From contig CANBSV010000002.1 of assembly GCA_947372225.1 (NCBI GenBank), positions 21,679 through 85,678 on the forward strand: a stretch of 64,000 bases of DNA, written 5' to 3'. The stretch is from Burkholderiales bacterium. GTDB taxonomy: Bacteria; Pseudomonadota; Gammaproteobacteria; Burkholderiales; Burkholderiaceae_C. The position numbers and the translations under genes are program-made. A model generated the notes under the pieces. It was not told the DNA's origin. It ran no database searches and saw only the letters and a list, made by a program, of their open reading frames with translations. Positions 58,314 through 64,000 of the stretch are shown one piece after another (position 1 is the first letter of the stretch; each line of letters begins with the position of its first letter).

Positions 58314-59602
58314 TGCGCCTGCTGGTCGTTCATCAGAACTTTCCCGGTCAGTTCGCTCACCTGGTGAGCGAGTGGGCCGCCCGCCCCGGCTGGGAGGTGC
58401 GCGGCCTGGGCCGCCACACGGCACCGGGCTTGCCGGGTTTTGATGCCCTGCTGCGCCACACCCCGACGCGCAGCGTGCGCAGCGATCAACACCCCTACCT
58501 GCGGCAAATGGAAGCGGCCACGCTCAACGGCCAGTCGGCGCTGCGCGCGATGCTGGCACTGCGTCGGAGCGGCTACACGCCCGATGTGATCGTGGCCCAC
58601 CCCGGCTGGGGCGACACGCTCTACGCCAAGGATGCGTTTCCCGACGCGCGGCTGGTGCATCTGTGCGAGTGGTACTACAGCGCCGACGGTGCGGACATGG
58701 GATTCGACCCCGAATTCCCGATCCGCCTGGATGCCCGTGCCCGCATCCGCAACTGGAACGCGCTGCACACACTCAACCTCACACAGTGCGACGCTGCGAT
58801 CACGCCCACGCGTTGGCAGAAAAGTCGCCACCCGGCACTGTTTCAGCCGCGACTGCAGGTGCAGCACGAAGGCATCGCCACCCACAACCTTGCGCCCGAT
58901 CCACAAGCCACCGTGACCACGCCCAGCGGCGTGCTGCTGCGTGCGGGCGACCCCGACCGCCCGGTGATCACCTACGTGGCGCGCCACCTCGAGCCGTACC
59001 GCGGCTTTCACATCTTCATGCGCGCGCTCGAGCACATCCAGCGGTTGGATGCGCGCTGCCACGCCGTGATCGTGGGCGCCGACGGCGTCGGCTACGGTAG
59101 CGCGCCACCGCGCATCGGCAATCGCCCCGCGGCACCGCACTGGCGCGCGCTCCTGCTCGACCAGGTGCGGCTCGACGCCACGCGCACGCACTTCATGGGC
59201 ACACTGCCGCGCGATCGCTACCTGCGCGTGCTGCAGGTCTCGAGCGCCCACGTGTACCTGACCTACCCTTTCGTGCTGAGCTGGTCGATGCTCGAAGCCA
59301 TGGCCTGCGGCGCCCCGCTGGTGGCCAGCGACACCGCTCCCGTGCGCGAGGTGCTGCAAGACGGCGCCAACGCCCGGCTGGTGGACTTCTTCGACGCTCA
59401 AGCGCTCGCCGAAGCGACCCTGGCCGTGATGCGTGGCGACACCTCGACAGCCCGCCGACGCCGGCAGGCGATGGCCGATGTGCAGCGCTATTCCATCGAG
59501 GCGGGGGTGCGGGGGTATGACCGGGTGCTGGGGGTGGGTGGCGAGGCCGAACCTGTCGGCGTTGGGGCACGAGAGGGGTTGATGAAGGAGGCGTTGTGGT
59601 GA
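58313..59602 (+). CDS. GT4-family glycosyltransferase inside the secretion operon
   Basis: A 429-residue retaining glycosyltransferase with a GT-B fold. The N-terminal acceptor domain begins MRLLVVHQNFPGQFAHL, and the donor domain contains ITYVARHLEPYRGFHIF, FMGTLPRDRYL and the E-x7-E region in LSWSMLEAMACGAPLVASD. It overlaps hlyD by one base and is overlapped by the lipoprotein gene by four, so it belongs to the operon. It is a cytosolic enzyme; possible acceptors are the RTX protein before export or another surface molecule. The sugar is unknown. Confidence 0.87.
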   Translation: MRLLVVHQNFPGQFAHLVSEWAARPGWEVRGLGRHTAPGLPGFDALLRHTPTRSVRSDQHPYLRQMEAATLNGQSALRAMLALRRSGYTPDVIVAHPGWGDTLYAKDAFPDARLVHLCEWYYSADGADMGFDPEFPIRLDARARIRNWNALHTLNLTQCDAAITPTRWQKSRHPALFQPRLQVQHEGIATHNLAPDPQATVTTPSGVLLRAGDPDRPVITYVARHLEPYRGFHIFMRALEHIQRLDARCHAVIVGADGVGYGSAPPRIGNRPAAPHWRALLLDQVRLDATRTHFMGTLPRDRYLRVLQVSSAHVYLTYPFVLSWSMLEAMACGAPLVASDTAPVREVLQDGANARLVDFFDAQALAEATLAVMRGDTSTARRRRQAMADVQRYSIEAGVRGYDRVLGVGGEAEPVGVGAREGLMKEALW

Positions 59603-60081
59603 TTTGTGGAACACGAATAGCGGGCACGGCGCTGGTGGTCTTGCTGGCGCTGGGGATGTCTGGCTGCGAGCGCTGGCGGCTCGATCAGCAGATGGACGTG
59701 CTGTGCAAACAGGACGGTGGGATCAAGGTCTATGAGACGGTGACGTTGCCGGCGAGTGAGTTCAGCAATGTGGGACAGCCCTTGGCGCGCTATGCCCAGC
59801 AAGCGACAGCCACCGAGGATCGGCTTGGTCCGGACTATCGGTTTGTACTGAACCGGGAAGCCTTGGTTGGCCCACAGGCAAACGCCCAAAAAGGTGAAGG
59901 CCAGCTTATGCGCATTCACAACGCGATCTATCGACGATCAGATGGTCGCCTGCTCGGAGAACAAATCTGGTACTCGCGCAGCGGCGGCGACTGGTTCACC
60001 TTTGGGTTTCAACCTAGCGGTAAGTCGTGCCCCGATTTCAGCCGTGACGTAGCCCAGGAAGTCTTTCGTAGAGGGGAGTGA
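59599..60081 (+). CDS. Small lipoprotein of unknown function
   Basis: About 160 residues. A signal sequence with lipobox LGMSGC predicts lipidation at the cysteine near residue 22-23. The mature part is mixed polar, with a QDGGIKVYETVTLPASEF segment and a SRSGGDWFTFGFQPSG segment. I do not recognise the family. The start is a GTG at 59599 (or 59596) with AAGGAGG 7 bases upstream; it overlaps the glycosyltransferase stop by four bases. The gene looks AT-richer than its neighbours. Placement suggests a surface or periplasmic partner of the RTX lipase, for instance a foldase or anchor; this is inference. Confidence 0.72.
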   Translation: MICGTRIAGTALVVLLALGMSGCERWRLDQQMDVLCKQDGGIKVYETVTLPASEFSNVGQPLARYAQQATATEDRLGPDYRFVLNREALVGPQANAQKGEGQLMRIHNAIYRRSDGRLLGEQIWYSRSGGDWFTFGFQPSGKSCPDFSRDVAQEVFRRGE

Positions 60082-60083
60082 TC

Positions 60084-63000
60084 GTGTCAACAGTTTCCCA
60101 GTACAGCGTGTATGCCCAAGCGGCTTTGGCTTCATACGCCACAGGCCTTGCGCCCGGAGCCTCGAACATCGTCGTGAGATATCAGGATCAGTCTGTCGGG
60201 ATGTCCTTTTCCCAGGCATCTGCCTTCGACGCGACCTGGGCTGTCCTGGAGCAATCCGCTCCAGACCCAAACGGCTTCTCAGCCGTCCTGTTCCAGCGCA
60301 AGAACGCTGACGGCCAAGCCACCGGCGAAAAAGTCCTTGCCATCGCTGGCACGGACCCGGGAAGCCTCGGCGACCTGATTGCCGACTTCATCAACGTCGG
60401 ATTGCTGGGCACGGTTGGCAACATGGCCCAGTACCGCTCACTCGAAACATTCCACGCCCACCTCGTCAGCACCGGCCTGATCGGTACTGGCGAGCAAGTC
60501 GTCCTCACCGGCCACAGCCTGGGCGGCTTCCTGGCGCAGGCCTTAACGGCACAGCACCTTGAGTCGGTGTCGGCGGCATACACCTACAACGCGCCTGGGT
60601 TCGGCGTGCTCGACGAGTTACCGCGGTTTCTCGGGCTGGTGGACACCCGTGCTGCTTCCAAGATCACCAACATCCACGCGACAGACGGCCCGTCGTTCGC
60701 GGCGGGCTACGGCACGCTGTTGGGAGAAGCCGTGTCGGTGCGCATCGAAGCAGATTCGGTCAACCCTTTGAGCAACCACCTGGTCGGCCGACTGGCCGAC
60801 GCGCTGGCGGTGCAAGACCTTTTGGCCCGGCTCGACCCGACGCTGACGATCAGCGCCGCTAACGCCATGATTCAGGCAGCCAGCGACCGCAACGGCAACT
60901 CGCTTGAGTCCTTGCTGGACGGCGTGCGCCGCTTGTTGATGGGGCCATTGATCACGCCCACGCCTGACGACGATCGAAACGCGCTCTACGCCAACCTCCT
61001 CACCCTCACCGCCCAGGACGCCCATGGCGCCTACACGCACCCGGCAGTCGCCACCCTCGCCTCCCGCCTGCGCATCGACCTCGGCGGCGCGGGTTTGGCG
61101 GCCACGGCGCGCAACGATTTCAGCGCGCTGGTCAGCCTGATCAGCCTGAGCCCGCTGGTGCTGAGTGCGGCCGACGCGGCGGGGCGGTCGGCGCTGGATT
61201 CGGTGCTGCAAGGGGCCTGGGGTGATGCTTGGGGCGAGTGGCAGGCGGATCGGGACGCGGTGGCTGCCGGGCGCGTGGCCGAGAACCACAGCGATGCGTG
61301 GCTGGCCGACCGCGCGCTGCTGCTGGAGGCGGCGGTGGACTTCAACACGTCGGGGCGGACCGCGGGCGCGGGTTTGCCGACCGATCGCTACGTGGACCTG
61401 GCGTGGCGCGATGGCTCCAACGTGGCGCATGCGCTGCTGGTGGGCGGGCCGCTGGCGCAGCCGCTCGATGCATTCGAGATCCTTCCCACGCAGCGCGTGG
61501 CGTTCGGCGGCGACGCGGACGATGCGCTCACAGGCACGGCCAACGCCGAGGGCGATCACCTGTACGGCGGCGCCGGCAACGACACCGTGATCGGGCTGGC
61601 GGGCGACGATGTGCTCGAAGGCAACACGGGCGATGACTTGATCGATGGCGGCGAAGGCAGCGACTGGCTGCGCGGTGGTGCGGGCGCCGACACGCTGGAC
61701 GGCGGCAGTGGCGCAAGCAGCGACACGCTGGCCGGCGGCGCGGGTGCCGACCTGTACCGCATCGGTGCCAACGCGGGTTTCGACATCATCGTGACCAGCG
61801 ACGCGGGCGACCGGCTCGAGCTGGACGGCCGGGTGCTCGACGGCAGCGGCACGCTGCTGGCCAGCACCGGTGGGATCGCCGTGTGGCGCGACACCAGCAA
61901 CGCGAGCGCCGGCACCATCACCTACAGCCTGAACACCGCCACGCACGAGCTCACGGTGCGCGGCGACGGCAGCACGGTGCGGGTGCTCGATTTCGAATCT
62001 GGCGATCTCGGCATCGCCGCGTCGGCAAGCGCGCCCGCAGGCCCCGCCAACACCACCTTGTTTGCCGATCTGGGCGGCGGCGCCTACAGCGGCGGCTGGC
62101 GCGATGACGGCTTTGGCGCACCGGCCGGCGTGTCCGAGCACCTGATCCACTTCAACCAGGCGCAAACCGCGTTCGGGCCCACGTCCTTGCGCATCGACAC
62201 ACGCGGCGGCGACGACTGGATCGAAGGCGGCGCGGGTATCAGTGCCGTGCCGCTGCACGTCACCGCGGGCAGCGGCGATGACGCCATCTACGCCGGATCC
62301 ACGCAAACGCTGGCCGAGTTGCTGACCATTCAGGATGCCACCGCGGCCAGCGGCCGGTCCGACCTGCTGCTCGATGGGGGCGCCGATGACGACCGCGTGT
62401 TCGGCGGGGCCGGCGACGATGCGCTGTTCGGAGGCGACGGCAACGACACGCTGGCCGGCGGCGCCGGGCGCGATGTGATCTTCAGCGACGGCGATTCGGG
62501 CCAGCGGCTGGCCGACGCGAGCGACGGCTTCACCAGCGCGCGCTGGGTGGCCGGCGACAACACGGCCGGCGCCACGCTGTACTTCAACGGCTACGCGCGG
62601 TTCGGCGTCATCAACCAGTACGCCCCGGGCAGCGCCTCCCCCGTCCGCAGCGACGTGCAGTTCTACAACTGGCAGTACGGTCTCGAGAGCACCGACTTCA
62701 CGCCGCTGGGCGCGCTCGATGGCGTGGCGCTGGCCGCGGGCGACTACCTTGCCGGCTGGGCGGTCTATGCCGACGGCCGCTTCGACGGCCACGTGGCGCA
62801 AATCGGCGCGCCCGATCCGCAGCCCGGCGTGTACTTCAACACCAACCGCCACAACGGCGACGACGTGGTGTTTGCCGGCTCGGGCAACGACCTCGTGAAC
62901 GCCGGTGGCGGCGACGACTACGTTGACGCGGGCAGCGGCAACGACGTGGTCAGCGGCTACCAGGGCAACGACCAAATTTACGGTGGCACCGGCAACGACA

Positions 63001-64000
63001 CGCTGCTGGGCGACGCCAACTCGCAAGACGACCGGCCGGCCGAGGCGTTTCTGGGCGCCGAATACCGCCACTACGCGCTCGACCCCGGCCGGCCTGATCA
63101 GGCACACGGCAATGACTACCTCGATGGCGGGGACGGCAACGACCGGCTCGAGGGCAACGGTGGCGACGATGTGCTGATCGGCGGGCGCGGCAACGACACG
63201 CTGATTGGTGACGAGTCGCGCCTGGTCAACGGCCAGCCCATGGCCGACGAATACGCCGGCAGCGACTGGATCGACGCCGGCGAGGGCAACGACATTGCCC
63301 TGGGTGGCGCGCACGATGACTACATCGCCGGCGGCCTGGGCAACGACACGCTGTACGGCGACAACGCCTACGCCGACAACCTGCCCGGCGCGGGGCGGAT
63401 CACGGCAGCCGGACGCGACACACTCGAAGGCGGTGCCGGCACCGACCTGCTCTTGGGCGAAGGCGGCGATGACGTGCTGCTGGGTGGCGATGGAAACGAC
63501 CAGCTCGAAGGCGATGGCGCGGCCACGCGGCTGCGCGCCGAACTGCACGGCAACGACGTGCTCGATGGCGGCACCGGCGACGACTCACTGTGGGGCGGTG
63601 GCGGCGCCGATGTGCTGCGCGGCGGCGACGGCAACGACTGGCTGGCCGGCGAAGACCAGCGCACCGTCTCGGCCACCACCACGCTGAGTGGCAACGACAC
63701 CCTGTGGGGTGGCGCCGGGGCCGACACGCTGATCGGCGGCACGGGCGACGACGTGCTGGTCGGTGGCTCGGGCGCCGACATGCTCTACGGCGGTAGCGGC
63801 GCCGATGTCTACGTCTACAACGTGGGCGACGGCAGCGACACCCTGATCGATGACAGCGGCGGCGTTCCCGGCGGCGACGAGCTGCGCTTTGGTGTCGGCA
63901 TTAAGGCAGACAGCGTGGGCTTCGTTCGCGCCAACGGCGACCTGATCCTGACGCTGGCGAACTCGCCCGACCAGCTCACGCTGCGTGGCTGGCTGTCGGG
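60084..64000 (+). CDS. Large RTX protein with N-terminal lipase-like domain (partial, runs off the right edge)
   Basis: At least 1305 residues, open to the window end. Residues 1-260 are an alpha/beta-hydrolase of the lipase class 3 type with GHSLGG at 143-148 (nucleophile S145), AYTYNAPGFG and a likely catalytic histidine in SNHLVGR. Blocks of RTX nonapeptides (GGxGxDxux) lie at about 478-552, 760-803 and 924-1250; they bind calcium outside the cell. Residues about 805-920 between blocks form a non-RTX module. The visible end (DLILTLANSPDQLTLRGW) is a hemolysin-type calcium-binding related repeat, which usually recurs. Start is GTG at 60084 with GAGGGGAG five bases upstream, two bases after the lipoprotein stop. 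Exported by the HlyB/HlyD system just upstream. Confidence 0.9.
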   Translation, partial: MSTVSQYSVYAQAALASYATGLAPGASNIVVRYQDQSVGMSFSQASAFDATWAVLEQSAPDPNGFSAVLFQRKNADGQATGEKVLAIAGTDPGSLGDLIADFINVGLLGTVGNMAQYRSLETFHAHLVSTGLIGTGEQVVLTGHSLGGFLAQALTAQHLESVSAAYTYNAPGFGVLDELPRFLGLVDTRAASKITNIHATDGPSFAAGYGTLLGEAVSVRIEADSVNPLSNHLVGRLADALAVQDLLARLDPTLTISAANAMIQAASDRNGNSLESLLDGVRRLLMGPLITPTPDDDRNALYANLLTLTAQDAHGAYTHPAVATLASRLRIDLGGAGLAATARNDFSALVSLISLSPLVLSAADAAGRSALDSVLQGAWGDAWGEWQADRDAVAAGRVAENHSDAWLADRALLLEAAVDFNTSGRTAGAGLPTDRYVDLAWRDGSNVAHALLVGGPLAQPLDAFEILPTQRVAFGGDADDALTGTANAEGDHLYGGAGNDTVIGLAGDDVLEGNTGDDLIDGGEGSDWLRGGAGADTLDGGSGASSDTLAGGAGADLYRIGANAGFDIIVTSDAGDRLELDGRVLDGSGTLLASTGGIAVWRDTSNASAGTITYSLNTATHELTVRGDGSTVRVLDFESGDLGIAASASAPAGPANTTLFADLGGGAYSGGWRDDGFGAPAGVSEHLIHFNQAQTAFGPTSLRIDTRGGDDWIEGGAGISAVPLHVTAGSGDDAIYAGSTQTLAELLTIQDATAASGRSDLLLDGGADDDRVFGGAGDDALFGGDGNDTLAGGAGRDVIFSDGDSGQRLADASDGFTSARWVAGDNTAGATLYFNGYARFGVINQYAPGSASPVRSDVQFYNWQYGLESTDFTPLGALDGVALAAGDYLAGWAVYADGRFDGHVAQIGAPDPQPGVYFNTNRHNGDDVVFAGSGNDLVNAGGGDDYVDAGSGNDVVSGYQGNDQIYGGTGNDTLLGDANSQDDRPAEAFLGAEYRHYALDPGRPDQAHGNDYLDGGDGNDRLEGNGGDDVLIGGRGNDTLIGDESRLVNGQPMADEYAGSDWIDAGEGNDIALGGAHDDYIAGGLGNDTLYGDNAYADNLPGAGRITAAGRDTLEGGAGTDLLLGEGGDDVLLGGDGNDQLEGDGAATRLRAELHGNDVLDGGTGDDSLWGGGGADVLRGGDGNDWLAGEDQRTVSATTTLSGNDTLWGGAGADTLIGGTGDDVLVGGSGADMLYGGSGADVYVYNVGDGSDTLIDDSGGVPGGDELRFGVGIKADSVGFVRANGDLILTLANSPDQLTLRGWLS

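Noticed and set aside
60618..63548. Open frame of 976 codons antisense to the RTX gene
   Set aside because: The repetitive valine/alanine-rich translation mirrors the RTX repeats read backwards.
61500..63850. Tandem-repeat DNA that could be taken for a CRISPR or satellite array
   Set aside because: The repeats are in frame, imperfect and encode GGxGxDxux calcium-binding nonapeptides; there are no constant spacers.
53743..64000. Complete genomic island with attachment sites at tRNA-Thr
   Set aside because: No integrase and no second copy of the tRNA 3' end could be found within the window, so only the composition change is reported.

Overview
The window is a gene-dense, GC-rich chromosomal segment, almost certainly from a Burkholderiales betaproteobacterium, with a Comamonadaceae or Sphaerotilaceae-like lineage most likely. 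The evidence is the rpsP-rimM-trmD-rplS order, the NUDIX/CobD-like/rsgA/M48/orn/trpS neighbourhood, the DUF3579 gene beside rpsT and argD, orphan tripartite tricarboxylate transporter genes, and an alanine/lysine/proline-rich nucleoid-type protein. I found 60 protein genes, two of them cut by the window edges, plus one tRNA. No insertion sequence, integrase, rRNA or CRISPR array was seen. No gene-free stretch exceeds about 300 bases; the longest is 8401-8688, upstream of rpsP.

Layout, left half. Positions 1-15000 are housekeeping: purN (partial), trpS, orn, an M48 membrane protease, rsgA, a CobD/CbiB-family protein, a CoA-type NUDIX hydrolase, the rplS-trmD-rimM-rpsP operon read leftwards, a small TM2-like membrane protein, then a leftward run of murJ, a SirB1-type protein, hda, a HAD phosphatase, pcnB and folK. 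Positions 15000-23400 hold rpsT, argD-argF, a phosphoesterase, a TAXI-type binding protein, murB, a YajQ-type protein, a secreted retropepsin-like protease and a 16S pseudouridine synthase. Positions 23400-30500 hold a GT2 glycosyltransferase, ribF-ileS-lspA and a histone-like protein whose promoter carries a perfect inverted repeat over the -10 box.

Layout, right half. Positions 30500-41300 are mostly leftward: tctA, tctB, a GspE/PilB-type ATPase and a spermidine synthase-like protein; then a rightward alcohol dehydrogenase; then leftward thiC with a TPP riboswitch, tatD, lolD and lolC/E. Positions 41400-53800 hold a phosphoglycerate mutase-like protein, recJ, a PHP phosphoesterase, a drug/metabolite exporter, a YciO-type protein, a leftward group (GNAT, ybaK, plsY, glutaredoxin-like), prfB with its programmed frameshift, pepN, fbp and tRNA-Thr(CGT).

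The accessory part begins after the tRNA. A BLUF blue-light receptor is followed by five tightly packed genes: a HlyB-type type I secretion ABC transporter, a HlyD-type adaptor, a GT4 glycosyltransferase, a small lipoprotein and a very large RTX protein with an N-terminal lipase-like domain that runs off the window. The first four overlap by 1, 1 and 4 bases, and the last two are 2 bases apart, so they read as one translationally coupled export unit. The Shine-Dalgarno sequence of the first gene lies inside a stable two-tier hairpin. This light-sensor/secretion/glycosyltransferase/RTX-lipase arrangement is the most interesting system in the window. A second pattern is a -10-like hexamer placed exactly six bases before the start codon of four unrelated genes, suggesting leaderless transcription.
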